Below, in pieces: positions 53,853-63,878 of a stretch of 64,000 nt of DNA. The stretch lies in NCBI GenBank assembly GCA_963790245.1, contig CAWBNP010000002.1:1860001-1924000 (forward strand). Reading direction: 5' to 3'. Numbering within the stretch: the first letter of the stretch is position 1; each line of letters starts with the position of its first letter. The stretch is from JACCVG01 sp963790245 (lineage in GTDB: Bacteria; Actinomycetota; Thermoleophilia; Solirubrobacterales; Thermoleophilaceae). The notes below the pieces were generated by a model that saw only the letters and a program-made list of their open reading frames with translations, made no database searches and was not told the DNA's origin. The position numbers and the translations under genes were made by a program.

Positions 53853-55010
53853 TCAGAGCCCGAGCTGCTTGCCGAGGATCTCACGCATGATCTCGTCGGT
53901 CCCGCCGCCGATCGGCCCCAGCCGCGTGTCGCGTGCCGCTCGGTCGATCTCGGCGAGCCGCTGCTCATCCCACTCGCCCGCTCCACCGGGCAGTAGCTGC
54001 AGGATCGATTCGGCGACCTCGTAGGCGTTGCGCTGGCTGACGAGCTTGGCCATCGTCACCTCGCGAATCGCGTCGCCGCCTGCGCCGAAGATCCTCAGCG
54101 CGTGGTAGGTCAGCGATTCGCTCGCGGCCAGCTTCAGGGCGATCTCGGCGACGGCATGACGAGCAGCCTGGCGCGAGCCCGTACGCTCACCGACGAGCTC
54201 GACCGCGTGCTCGAGCATCAGCCGCATGCTGCCGATCGCGCCGTGCGCCATCAGCAGTCGTTCCCACTGGAAGTTGGCCATGATCAGATAGAAGCCGCGA
54301 TCCTCCTCGCCGAGCAGGTTCTCCGCCGGGACGAATACATCCTCGAAGGCGAGCTCGGCGGTGTCGGATGCCCGCCAGCCGAGCTTCTCGAGCTTCTTGG
54401 CTACCGAGTAGCCCTCCATCCCCTTCTCGATCACCAGGAAGGACAAGCCCTGGTGCCCGCCCTCCTCGCCGGTCTTGACGGCGGTGACGATGAAGTCGGC
54501 CCGCACTCCGTTGGTGATGAAGGTTTTCGCGCCGTTGACCAGGTAGCCGCCATCGATCTTCTTGGCGCTTGTGCGGATCGAGGCCACGTCCGAGCCCGCT
54601 CCGGGCTCGGTGATTCCGAGCGCGCCGATCTTCTCCCCGCGAATCCCGGGCACCAGCCAGCGCTGCTTCTGCTCTTCGGTGCCGAACTTCCAGATCGGCG
54701 GCATCGCGATCGAGACGTGCGCGCCGAGTCCCGCGGCCGTCCCGCCCGATCCGCAGTTGGCGAGCTCCTCGACGAAAGCCGCATCCATCACGTAGTCGCC
54801 GCCGAGCCCGCCGTACTCGACGGGGAACTTGATCCCGAGCCAGCCCCGCTGGGCGAGCTTCTCGAACGCCGAGTGGTGAAACCAGCCGGCCGCCTCCCAT
54901 TCGGCGGCGTGGGGCCGGAGCTCCGCGAGCACGAACTCCCGCACTTCCGCCCGGAAGGCGTCGTGCTCGGCCGTAAACGGCGGCAGCGGCGCAGTGGCCG
55001 TCGCAGTCAA
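53853..55010 (-). CDS. Acyl-CoA dehydrogenase
   Basis: 385 residues. GALGITEPGAGSDVASIRTSA is the FAD-binding block and YLVNGAKTFITNGVRADFIVTAVKTG the second core. The C-terminus IGGGTDEIMREILGKQLGL lacks Glu just before the GT pair used by short/medium-chain enzymes, as in the LCAD/IVD branch, where the base sits in another helix. It oxidises acyl-CoA to trans-2-enoyl-CoA with ETF as acceptor. It starts 1 base after the stop of the next dehydrogenase. Confidence 0.92.
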   Translation of the reverse strand: MTATATAPLPPFTAEHDAFRAEVREFVLAELRPHAAEWEAAGWFHHSAFEKLAQRGWLGIKFPVEYGGLGGDYVMDAAFVEELANCGSGGTAAGLGAHVSIAMPPIWKFGTEEQKQRWLVPGIRGEKIGALGITEPGAGSDVASIRTSAKKIDGGYLVNGAKTFITNGVRADFIVTAVKTGEEGGHQGLSFLVIEKGMEGYSVAKKLEKLGWRASDTAELAFEDVFVPAENLLGEEDRGFYLIMANFQWERLLMAHGAIGSMRLMLEHAVELVGERTGSRQAARHAVAEIALKLAASESLTYHALRIFGAGGDAIREVTMAKLVSQRNAYEVAESILQLLPGGAGEWDEQRLAEIDRAARDTRLGPIGGGTDEIMREILGKQLGL

Positions 55011-55011
55011 G

Positions 55012-56196
55012 CTAGTAGCTGCGTGGTAGGCCCAGCGAATGCTCGGCCACGTAGTTGAGCACCATCTCGCGTGAGACCGGCGCGGTCCGCGCGAGCCGTG
55101 CGCCCCAGTACATGTCGGTCAGGCCGTACTCGAGCGCGAAACCGTTCCCGCCGTGGGTCTGGATCGCCTGGTCGACGCAGCGGATCCCGGCCTCGGCGGC
55201 CGCGTACTTCGCCATGTTGGCGGCCTCGCCCGCGGGTGCGCCGGAGTCATAGAGCACCGCGGCCTTCTGCATCATCAGCTTCGCGAGCTCGAGCTCGATC
55301 TTCGCCTGCGCGAGCGGGTGGGAGATCCCCTGGTGCGAGCCGATCGGCTGATCGCGCCAGACCTTGCGCTCGCGCGCGTAGTCGGAGGCCAGCTCGAGCG
55401 CCAAGCGACCGCCGCCGAGCGCGAGCGCCGCTCCCATGATCCGCTCCGGGTTGAGTCCGTCGAAGGCCGCGGCGAGGCCGGCGTTCTCATCACCCACGAG
55501 CCGCTCGGCCGGCACCTCGACGTCGTCGAGGAACAGCGTCCACTGCTTGTCCGGGGCGCGCAGGGCGGTCGGGATGTGCTGCCGCTCGAGGCCCGCGGCG
55601 TCGCTGTCGACGAGGAAAAGCCCCGGCAGTCCGAGCGCTCCATCCTCGCCGCGCAGCCGCGCGACGACGAGGATCGCCTGGGCATCCTCGACGGCCGAGA
55701 TGTAGGTCTTGGTCCCACGCAGCGTGTAGCCACCGTTGCTGCGCTTGGCGGCCGTCGAGATCTGGTGCGAGTTGGAGCCGGCGTCGGGCTCGGTGATCGC
55801 AAATGCGACCCGCGTCGTTCCGGCCGCGATGCCGGGCAGCCAGTCGCGCTTCTGATCCTCGGTGCCATGCCTGACGAGGATCGACCCGACGATCGCGGGG
55901 GAGACGACGATCAGCAGCAGCGAGCAGCCGGCCGCGGAGATTTCCTCGCCGACGGCCGCCAGCGCGTTCATCCCGAGGCCGCCGCCGCCGTACTCCTCGG
56001 GCAGGTTGACTCCGAGGAACCCCTTTTCGGCGAGCGCGTTCCACAGCTCGCTCGCGGGCTCGCCCGCCTCGCTGCGCTCGCGCATGTACGCGCGACCGTA
56101 GGAGAGGCAGATTGACCTGACGGTCTCGCGCATCTGGCGGACCTCCGGGCTCTCGATCAGCTCGAGTGCGACTTGACTGGTCTCGGTTGCGCTCAC
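55012..56196 (-). CDS. Acyl-CoA dehydrogenase
   Basis: 394 residues. VAFAITEPDAGSNSHQISTAAK and YTLRGTKTYISAVEDAQAILVV are the FAD-binding blocks; the C-terminus TDMYWGARLARTAPVSREMVLNYVAEHSLGLPRSY lacks the usual GT pair, a variant common in actinobacteria. The substrate is unknown. It is in the middle of a minus-strand operon, 13 bases after the membrane-protein gene and 1 base before the next dehydrogenase. Confidence 0.9.
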   Translation of the reverse strand: MSATETSQVALELIESPEVRQMRETVRSICLSYGRAYMRERSEAGEPASELWNALAEKGFLGVNLPEEYGGGGLGMNALAAVGEEISAAGCSLLLIVVSPAIVGSILVRHGTEDQKRDWLPGIAAGTTRVAFAITEPDAGSNSHQISTAAKRSNGGYTLRGTKTYISAVEDAQAILVVARLRGEDGALGLPGLFLVDSDAAGLERQHIPTALRAPDKQWTLFLDDVEVPAERLVGDENAGLAAAFDGLNPERIMGAALALGGGRLALELASDYARERKVWRDQPIGSHQGISHPLAQAKIELELAKLMMQKAAVLYDSGAPAGEAANMAKYAAAEAGIRCVDQAIQTHGGNGFALEYGLTDMYWGARLARTAPVSREMVLNYVAEHSLGLPRSY

Positions 56197-56209
56197 GGGT
56201 TCCTTTCGT

Positions 56210-57067
56210 TCAGGTCCGCTCGGGGACCGCGTAGATCTGCTCCCAGCCGAATCCGCTCTCGCCCTCGGCGGTCGGGACGACGCCTTCCTTGCGGAGCCGC
56301 AGGTCGAGGTAGATCGTGGTCATCGCGCTCGCATAAAGCGGGTAACCGACAACGGTCGCCACGAGGCCGATCGCCGCCGCCATGCCAACCACGAGCACCG
56401 GCATGTCTGAGGCGACGAAAAGGACCACGACGTAGGGGATGTAGAGCACGAGCCCAGCTACGCTCGCGGCCAGGAGGATCAGGATCAGCGCTCCGAACGT
56501 GACCCACCAGCGGCCGGTCACGAGGTGATGGGAGCGCTTGAGAGCGTCGAGCCCACCGATTCCCTCAAAGGCGAGGACCGGGAACGCGGCGACCCAGGCG
56601 ACCGCCAGCCAGATGAACGGTATGTACAGCGGAATGGTGGCGATCAGAAGAACGACTGCGAGGATGATGTAGGTAGCGATGAACAGCCCGGCCTTGCCCC
56701 ACGCGATCCGGAAAGCCGTCGCGGTACCGATGGTCCGCCCCACGACCAGACTCCCCAGCTGTTGCAGCAGGCCGCCGAGCATCAGCACGTTCAGCGCGGC
56801 CCCCACGAGCAACAACAGCAGGTAGCCGAGACCCAGCAGCACCCAGTCGACGTTCGCATACGCGGCCAACGGGTTGAGGCTCGGCTCAGAGTTGATGACG
56901 AACAACTCGGGGGGGAACGCCAGCGCCATCACGGCGAACGTGAATATCGCCATCGGAATGGCGACGATCACCGTCGTCTTCGCCAGCGCGCCGAAGTTCT
57001 GCCACCACAGCGCGAACGTCCTCGTGAAGATCTCAACCGGACCCAGGGGTACTCGTGGGGCTTGCAT
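56210..57067 (-). CDS. Multi-pass membrane protein, unknown function
   Basis: 285 residues with about six helices. The pattern TRTFALWWQNFGALAKTTVIVAIP, then repeated hydrophobic blocks and AVAWVAAFPVLAFEGIGGLDALKRSHHLVTGRWW, resembles DUF975/GDPD-membrane-domain-like proteins, in which such blocks are duplicated. The C-terminus is a short cytoplasmic tail. It lies between acyl-CoA dehydrogenase genes in the same operon (3 bases after one, 13 before the next), yet no transport role is evident. Confidence 0.7.
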   Translation of the reverse strand: MQAPRVPLGPVEIFTRTFALWWQNFGALAKTTVIVAIPMAIFTFAVMALAFPPELFVINSEPSLNPLAAYANVDWVLLGLGYLLLLLVGAALNVLMLGGLLQQLGSLVVGRTIGTATAFRIAWGKAGLFIATYIILAVVLLIATIPLYIPFIWLAVAWVAAFPVLAFEGIGGLDALKRSHHLVTGRWWVTFGALILILLAASVAGLVLYIPYVVVLFVASDMPVLVVGMAAAIGLVATVVGYPLYASAMTTIYLDLRLRKEGVVPTAEGESGFGWEQIYAVPERT

Positions 57068-57070
57068 GGC

Positions 57071-58258
57071 CTACAGCCCGTAGCTCTTGCCGATTACCTC
57101 GAGCATGACCTCGTCGGTCCCTGCTCCGATCCTGTTCAAGCGCATGTCGCGCCACGCCCTTTCGATGCCGTATTCCTTCATGTAGCCGGCGCCGCCGTGG
57201 ATCTGGAGGCATTCGTCGATGACCTCCATCCCGACCCGCGAGGCGAACAGCTTCGCCATCGAGATCTCGCGCACCGGATACTCGCCGTTCTGGAATCGCC
57301 AGGCGGTTGTGTAGGTCAGCTGGCGGGCGGCCTCGAGCTTGGTCGCCATGTCGGCGAACTTGTGGCGGATCACCTGGAAGTGGCCGATCGAACGGCCGAA
57401 CGCCTCGCGATCGAACGCATACTGGAGCGTCTTGTCGAATACGCGCTGGGCGCCGGCGACGCAACCCGCGGCGCCGATCAGCCGCTCGCCCTGGAGCTCC
57501 CACATGATGTGGTAGAAGCCCTTCCCCTCCTGGCCGAGCAGGTTCTCCGCCGGGACGCGGACGTCCTGGAAGGCGAGCAGCGCGGTGTCGGAGGCGTGCA
57601 TGCCGAGCTTCTCGAGCTTCTTCTCGCGGATCACGCCGGGCGAGTCCATATCGACGAGGAACAGCGAAAAGCCGTCGTAGCCCGCGTCGGGGTCGGTCTT
57701 GGTGACGAGCACGATCGTGTGCGCGCGATGGCCGTTGGTGATGTAGGTCTTGGACCCGTTGATCACGAATTCATCGCCGTCGCGTACCGCGCGCGTCTTG
57801 ATTCCTGAGACATCGGAGCCTGCGTCGGGCTCGGTGATGCCGAGACAGAGGATCTTCTCGCCGGCGATTGCGGGCTTGAGGTAGCGCTCCTTCTGGTCCT
57901 CGGTCGCGAGCAGGTGGATCGGCGGCATCGCCATGTCGGTGTGGACCGCGACGCCCATCGTCAGCCCGCCTGAGTTGCCCTTCGGCATCTCCTCGGCGAG
58001 CACGAGGTTGGAGTAGTAGTCGCCGCCCTGGCCGCCGTACTCCTCCGGCATCGAGAGGCCGAGGAAGCCGAGCTCGCCCATCCGCGTAAAGACCCAGTCC
58101 TCGAATGTCGTCTCCTCCCACTTCTCGGCGTGCGGGGCGAGCTCCTTCTCCACGAACCGGCCGATCGACTCACGCAGCCGATCGTGGTCATCGTTGAAGA
58201 TGAAGTGCTTCTGGCGGGTACCGAAATCCGGCTTGATGACCTTCGAGGCGGTGGCGAT
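57071..58258 (-). CDS. Acyl-CoA dehydrogenase with possible ATC start
   Basis: About 395 residues from the proposed start. CLGITEPDAGSDVSGIKTRA and FVINGSKTYITNGHRAHTIVLV are the FAD blocks and IGAGTDEVMLEVIGKSYGL the C-terminus. A GTG at 58153 would remove the N-terminal helix. In-frame sequence upstream continues as SKVIKPDFGTRQKHFIFNDD up to ATC-GCC, 4 bases after AAGGGGAG, with no ATG, GTG or TTG between. A mutated ATG or a rare ATC start are both possible. It is first in the minus-strand operon and divergent from the enoyl-CoA hydratase. Confidence 0.85.
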   Translation of the reverse strand: MATASKVIKPDFGTRQKHFIFNDDHDRLRESIGRFVEKELAPHAEKWEETTFEDWVFTRMGELGFLGLSMPEEYGGQGGDYYSNLVLAEEMPKGNSGGLTMGVAVHTDMAMPPIHLLATEDQKERYLKPAIAGEKILCLGITEPDAGSDVSGIKTRAVRDGDEFVINGSKTYITNGHRAHTIVLVTKTDPDAGYDGFSLFLVDMDSPGVIREKKLEKLGMHASDTALLAFQDVRVPAENLLGQEGKGFYHIMWELQGERLIGAAGCVAGAQRVFDKTLQYAFDREAFGRSIGHFQVIRHKFADMATKLEAARQLTYTTAWRFQNGEYPVREISMAKLFASRVGMEVIDECLQIHGGAGYMKEYGIERAWRDMRLNRIGAGTDEVMLEVIGKSYGL

Positions 58259-58295
58259 CGTGCTCCCCTTTGATGGCGACGGTGTGCGCGGCGAA

Positions 58296-58336
58296 GTGAA
58301 CAGTAGCGCTAACTACTTTCCACAGTGAAACGGTAG
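58296..58336. promoter_or_regulatory. Candidate operator in divergent acyl-CoA promoter
   Basis: Between the divergent dehydrogenase and hydratase genes lie two imperfect direct repeats of GTGAA-N-GTAG type (58296-58306 and 58325-58336) and an inverted repeat AGTAG-N6-CTACT (58302-58317). Such sites are typical of TetR-like fatty-acid-metabolism regulators, which are not encoded nearby. A probable promoter for both operons is in the same 75-base region. Confidence 0.4.
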
Positions 58337-58345
58337 TCTGGAGAC

Positions 58346-59131
58346 GTGGCCTACGAAAAGATCCGCTACGACTCCGCGCCGAATGGGGTCGCGACGATCA
58401 CCCTCGACGATCCCGAGACTCGCAACGCGCTCTCCAGCGAGCTGCTCGGTGAGTTGCTCGATGCGCTGCGCACCGCACGCGACGACGAGGGGGTGCGGGT
58501 CGTGGTGCTCGCCTCCTCGCACGAGAAGGTGTTCTCGGCCGGCGGCAATCTGGCGGGCTTCGGCGGCGACACGGCGCTGATCCACAAGCATTTCGGCGCC
58601 TCGCAGTTCGTCGATCTGTTCAAGCTGCTCGGCGAGCTCGGCAAGCCCTCGATCGTCAAGGCGGGCGGGCACGTGCTCGCGGGCTCGCTCGGAATCGCGC
58701 TCGCCTGTGACCTGATCGTCGCGAGCGAGGACGCCGGCTTCGGGACCCCCGAGATCAACGTCGGCCTGTTCCCGTTCATGATCATGGCGCTGATCTACCG
58801 CAACGTCCCGCGCAAGAAGACGACCGAGATGCTGCTGCTCGGCGAGCGGCTGAGCGCCGCCGAAGCGCGCGAGGCCGGGATCGTCAACAAGGTCGTCCCG
58901 GCGGCTGAGCTCGACGCGGCCGTCGAGGACTGGGCGACCAAGCTCGCCGCCAAGTCGCCGCTCGTGATGCGGCTCGGCAAGGACGCGATCTGGCGCCAGA
59001 TGGACATGGGCCTGATCGACGCACTCGACTACCTCCGCTCGCAGCTGACGATCGAGTTCTCCACCGAGGACGCGATCGAGGGCATCACGGCCTTCTTCGA
59101 GAAGCGCGACGCGATCTGGAAGGGACGGTAG
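58346..59131 (+). CDS. Enoyl-CoA hydratase/isomerase
   Basis: 261 residues. ATITLDDPETRNALSSELL, VVLASSHEKVFSAGGNLAGF (oxyanion hole) and VKAGGHVLAGSLGIALACDLIVASEDAGFGTPEINVGLFP are crotonase blocks. The catalytic Glu of PEINVGLFP is present; the other Glu position is Ala in HVLAGSLG, which makes a strict hydratase less certain than an isomerase-like role. The start is GTG. It starts the plus-strand catabolic operon and is followed by the carboxyltransferase after 1 base. Confidence 0.88.
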   Translation: MAYEKIRYDSAPNGVATITLDDPETRNALSSELLGELLDALRTARDDEGVRVVVLASSHEKVFSAGGNLAGFGGDTALIHKHFGASQFVDLFKLLGELGKPSIVKAGGHVLAGSLGIALACDLIVASEDAGFGTPEINVGLFPFMIMALIYRNVPRKKTTEMLLLGERLSAAEAREAGIVNKVVPAAELDAAVEDWATKLAAKSPLVMRLGKDAIWRQMDMGLIDALDYLRSQLTIEFSTEDAIEGITAFFEKRDAIWKGR

Positions 59132-59132
59132 C

Positions 59133-60717
59133 ATGGCCGCGACCGAGACGCCGACCGAATCACTGCTGCGCCCGCTCGTCGAGGATCTCCAGGAGCGGCG
59201 CGAGCGCGCGAAGCTCGGCGGTGGCCAGGAGAAGATCGACAAGCAGCACGCGCGCGAGAAGCTGACCGCCCGCGAGCGATTGGCGCTGCTGATCGACGAC
59301 GGGACCTTCTGCGAGCTGGGCATCCATGCCCAGCCGCACTTCTCCGCCCGCTCGATGGAGGGCAAGGATGCACCCGCCGACGGCGTGATCACCGGTTACG
59401 GCAAGGTCGACGGACGGCTGGTCGCCGTGGCCGCCTACGACTTCACCGTCATGGCCGGGTCGATGGGCATGACCGGTGAGCTCAAGGTCACGCGCCTACG
59501 CGAGCTCGCTCTGACCAAGCGGATCCCGTTCGTCTGGTTGCTCGACTCCGCCGGCGGCCGGATCCAGGAGGCCGCCGGGTCGCTGTTCGCCGGGTCGGGT
59601 CACCTCTTCCGCGAGGAGGTGGTCATGAGCGGCGTGATCCCGCAGGTCGCCGCGCTGATGGGCCCCTGCGCCGCCGGAACCGCCTACATCCCGGGCCTCG
59701 CCGACTTCGCGCCGATGGTCAAGGGACGCGGTTCGATGGCGCTCGCAGGGCCCCATCTGACGAAGGCCGTCACGGGCGAGGACGTCACCCAGGAGGAGCT
59801 CGGCGGCTCGCGCGTCCACACCCGGATCTCGGGGGTCGGTGACCTCGAGGTCGGCAGTCCGACGAGGAGTGCATCGAGGCGATCAGGCAGTACCTCTCCT
59901 TCTTCCCCTCCGAACTGCGAGGAGACAGCCGCCGATCGCCGATTGCGCCGACCCGATCGACCGCATGGACGAGGAGCTGCTCGACGTCCTGCCCGAGTCC
60001 AACCGCAAGCCCTACGACATGTACGAGCTGATCGGTCGGATCGTCGACGACGGCGAGTACTTCGACATCAAGGGCCGCTTCGCGCAAGACGATCATCACC
60101 TGCCTCGCGCGCATGGGCGGTCGCCCGGTGGGGATCGTCGCCAACCAGCCCAAGCACCTCGGCGGGATCCTCGAGAACGACTCGGCCGACAAGGCGGCGC
60201 GCTTCATCAACCTCTGTGACGCGTTCGGCATCCCGCTGCTGTTCCTCCAGGACGTGCCCGGCTTCATGGTCGGCACCAAGGTCGAGCAGGCCGGGCATCA
60301 TCCGTCACGGCGCGAAGATGCTCTACGCCGTCTCGCGCGCGACCGTGCCCGAAGGTCACCGTGGTCGTTCGCAAGGCCTACGGCGCCGGCTACTACGTGA
60401 TGTGCGGCAAGGCCTACGAGCCCGACCTGATCGTCGCTTGGCCCAGCGCCGAGATCTCGATCATGGGTGCCGCCGGCGCGGTCAACATCATCGGCCGCTC
60501 GGTGATCGAGGCGGCCGAGGATCCCGAAGCGAAGCGTGCGGAGATGGAGGCGGCGATCCGCAGACGATCGATCCCTACATCGCCGCCGCCAACGGCATGA
60601 TCGACGACGTGATCGACCCGCGCGAGACACGGCCGGTCGTGATCCGGCGCGCTCGAGATGGCGGCGACCAAGCGCGTCGAGCGGCCGTGGAAGAAGCACG
60701 GGGTGATGCCGGTATGA
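59133..60717 (+). CDS. Acyl-CoA carboxyltransferase, beta subunit (frameshifted)
   Basis: A biotin-dependent carboxyltransferase of the propionyl/methylcrotonyl-CoA carboxylase type. GGQEKIDKQHAREKLTARERL at the N-terminus, FTVMAGSMGMTGELK, PFVWLLDSAGGRIQEAAG, PLLFLQDVPGFMVGTKVEQAG and MGAAGAVNIIGRSVIEAAE are conserved blocks. The first 247 residues are clean; from 59856 to about 60650 at least eight indels follow, mostly extra bases (near 59912, 59928, 60085, 60294 and 60351), with all motifs kept. The stop at 60715 overlaps the next ATG. A biotin carboxylase subunit is not visible; the 29-kb carrier could be its partner. Confidence 0.9.
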
Positions 60718-61714
60718 CGATGCGGGCGGTCCGCGTGCGTGAGCTGATCGGTCCCGACGGGCTCGAGGTCGTCGACGTCGACGACGCCCGAGGCCGGCGG
60801 AGCAGCTGCTGCTCGAGGTCCACGCCGCCGGGATCTCCTACCCGGAGCTGCTGCTCTCCCGCGGCCTCTACCAGCTCAAGCCCGATCCGCCGTTCATCCT
60901 CGGCTCCGAGGTCGCGGGCGTCGATCCGCGACGCGCCCGCAGGGCTCACGCTTCTCGGCGGGCGATCGCGTCGTCGCCTTCACGATGGGCGCGATGGCCG
61001 AGGTCGCGGTCGCGACCGCGACGATGACCTTCGCGATCCCCGACGACGCTCGACTTCGCGAAGGGCGCCGCGCTGTTCATGAACTACCACACGGCCCATT
61101 TCGGGCTGAAGCGACGGGCACGCCTGAAGTCCGGCGAGTCGCTGCTCGTCCACGGGGCCGCCGGCGGCGTCGGTACCGCCGCGATCCAGGTCGGCAAGGC
61201 GCTCGGCGCGCGGGTGCATGGCGGTCGTCTCGACCGACCAGAAGGAGCAGGTCGCACGCGATTGCGGGGCCGACGAGGTCGTCCGCTCCGACGCCGACTG
61301 GAAGACGGCCGCGCGCGAGTTCGGCGGTGACGGCGTCGACGTCGTCTACGACCCGGTCGGCGGCGAGCGGTTCTCGCAGAGCATCCGCTGCCTCGCGGCC
61401 GAGGGGCGCGCGGTGGTGATCGGCTTCGTCGAGGGCTCGATCCCCGAGATCGCCGTCAACCGCCTGCTGCTGCGCAACGTCAGCGTGATCGGAGCGGGCT
61501 GGGGTCACTTCGCCTTCGACGCGACCGGACTACCTGCGGCGAGGTCGCCGACGACCTCGCGCCGCATGGTCGCCGAGGCACGTCGACCCGGTCATCGGCG
61601 GGAGCTACTCGATGGACCAGGTCCCGCAGGCCTTGCGCGACCTCGACGAGCGGCGGGCGATCGGCAAGCTCGTGCTCGCCCAAACGCATGACTTCGAACC
61701 CAGGAGCCCGATGA
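60714..61714 (+). CDS. Zinc-free MDR quinone/enoyl reductase (frameshifted)
   Basis: A QOR-like medium-chain reductase. ISYPELLLSRGLYQLKPDPPFILGSEVAG is the N-terminal block, SLLVHGAAGGVGTAAIQVGKALGA the NADPH loop, and VAVVSTDQK, DYVVYDPVGGERFS-type and GWGHFAFDRPDYLREVADDLAPH segments follow. At least ten single-base insertions occur (for example near 60785, 61045, 61219 and 61530-61590). The end near 61714 is provisional: the frame there has the ATGA overlap with the next gene. Start ATG 60714 overlaps the carboxyltransferase stop. Confidence 0.82.
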
Positions 61715-62698
61715 GCCTCAGCGACCCGGTCGATCATCACCAACTCGATCTCCGGCGCGATCGCGAACCGCGACCAGTGCCCGGCGATCCCCTACACGCC
61801 GGAGGAGTACGCGGCCGAGGCCAAGCGGGCGGTCGACGAGGGCGCGGCGATGATCCACATCCACGCGCGCACGCCCGACGGCGTCCCGATCTACGAGATC
61901 GAGGACTTCCGCGCGATCACCGAGGCGATCAACGCCGAGGTCGACGACGTGATCATCAACTACTCGACCGGCGCGATCGGCGTCTCGATCGAGAAGCGGA
62001 TCGCCTACCTGCGCGAGCTGCGCCCGGACGTGGCCGCGCTGAACATGAGCTCGATGAACTACGCGAAGTACTCGCAGCAAGCGCAAGGACTTCGTCTTCA
62101 ACACGGTCTTCGAGAACTCCTTCGACACGATCATCGAGTTCCTGACCGCGTTCAACGAGCTCGGCATCAAGCCCGAGCACGAGTGCTTCGACACCGGCCA
62201 CGTCGCCAACCTCGACCCGCTGATCGACATGGGAATCCTCGAGGCAGCCGCTGCAGATCTCCTGCGTGATGGGCGTCACCGGCGGCATCCGGCCGAACGC
62301 CCGCAACCTCGCCCACATGGCCGATCAGACTGCCCGGCGGACCCGACGGGCCGAACAACTGGGGCGTGATCGGGATCAGCCGCGACCAGTGGATGCTCGT
62401 CGCCGCGGCGCTGACGCTCGGCGGCAACGTCCGCGTCGGCCTCGAGGACAACTTCTACCTGCCGAACGGCGAGATGGCGCGCTCGAACGGCGAGCTGGTC
62501 GCCAAGGCGCGCCAGCTGACCGAGGACGTCGGCCGCCGGGCGGCGACGGTCGCCGAGGCGCGCGAGCTGCTCGGGATTCCGAAGCGCGAGGGCGAGTCAG
62601 CCGCCGCGAGATGCTGGCTCACCCGATCGAGGCGAGCGAGGCTCGGCATGAGCCCACGGGTCCTCGGCCAGCTGCGCCGGCCGGCGGTGTCGTGCTGA
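61711..62698 (+). CDS. BKACE-like (DUF849) beta-keto acid cleavage enzyme (frameshifted)
   Basis: About 325 residues. IITNSISGAIANRDQCPAIPYTPEEYAAEAKRAVDEGAAMIHIHAR and DVIINYSTGAIGVSIEKRIAYL are DUF849/BKACE blocks with the metal His pair in HIHAR; FDTGHVANLDPLI and VGLEDNFYLPNGEMARSNGELVAKA are later ligands. The family condenses a beta-keto acid with acetyl-CoA, yielding an acetoacetyl product and a new CoA ester. Indels lie near 61733, 62078, 62247, 62330 and 62600. AGGAG before the ATG supports the start. The final 30 codons are uncertain. Confidence 0.85.
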
Positions 62699-63878
62699 GC
62701 CGGCCGCTCCCGCTCGAGGGCGTCCGGGTCCTCGACCTCTCGCGCCTGCTGCCGGGCGGCTTCTGCTCGCTGCTGCTCGCCGACTTCGGCGCCGAGGTGC
62801 TCAAGGTCGAGGACACCGGCATGGGCGACTACGTGCGCTGGGCGCCGCCCTACTACGAGGGCGCCGATGACTCGGCCAAGTCGGCGCTCTACCTGTGCGC
62901 TCAACCGCGGCAAGCGCTCGATCCGGCTCAACCTCAAGGAGGAGGCCGGCCGCGAGGTCGCTGCTGCGGCTCGTGCGCGAATACGACGTCGTGCTCGAGT
63001 CCTTCCGGCCCGGCGTGCTCGACCGCCTCGGCGTCGGCTACGAGCGGCTGCAAGCAGGAGAACCCGCGGCATCGTCTACTGCGCGATCACCGGCTACGGG
63101 CAGACGGCCCGTTCGTCGACCGCTCCGGCCACGACATGAACTACCTCGGCCTGATCGGGCTGCTCGGGCTGACCGGCGAGGCCGACGGGCCGCCTGTCCA
63201 GGCCGCCGGGCAGATCGCCGACCTCGGCGGCGGCGCGTCTGATGGCCGCCTTCGGCATCCTGGCCGCACTGCGCGAGCGCGAGCGCTCCGGGCGAGGGCC
63301 AGCTCGTCGACATCTCGATGGCCGACGGCGCGCTCTCCTGGCTGGCGATGGTCGCGGCGCAGTACCTCTGCGACGGCGTCGCTGCCCAAGCGCGGGCGAG
63401 ATGTCGCTCGGCGGGCCGCTTCATCTGTTACCGGCCCGTACGCGTGCAGCGACGGCTACGTGACGCTCGGCGCGCTCGAGCCGAAGTTCTGGGCGGCCTG
63501 GTGCGCGGGAGTCGAGCGCGAGGACCTGCTCGACAAGGCCTTCGAGGCCCCCGGCTCGGATGCGCACGCCGAGGTCGAGCGCGTGTTCCTCGAGCGCACC
63601 GCGAGCCGAGTGGCAGGAGTTCGCCTCCAACCACGACTGCTGCCTGGAGCCGGTGCTCGACATCGACGAGGCGCTCGACTCCGAGCTCGTGCGCGCGCGC
63701 GAGATGGTCGTCGAGGTCGACCAGCCGGGCGCCGAGCAGCCCGTCCGCCTGCTGGCGAGCCCGGTCAAGCTCAGCGCGCACGCCGGCCAGCGACGACCGG
63801 CCCGGCCCGGCGCTCGGCGAGCACACCGACGAGGTGCTCGCCTCGATCGGCTACTCACCCGAGGAGATCGAGCGATGA
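62692..63878 (+). CDS. Family III CoA-transferase, CaiB/BaiF type (frameshifted)
   Basis: RPLPLEGVRVLDLSRLLPGGFCSLLLADFGAEVLKVED is the N-terminal nucleotide-binding block, LNRGKRSIRLNLK and RLVREYDVVLESFRPGVLDRLGVGYE follow, and IVYCAITGYGQTGPF and the catalytic-Asp region DRSGHDMNYLGL identify the family. It moves CoA between carboxylic acids. At least ten indels between 62890 and 63800. The start GTG 62692 and stop near 63878 are the best fit; an alternative frame adds MKESGAAAGAAAGAEGSFLS, ending at 63937. Confidence 0.85.
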
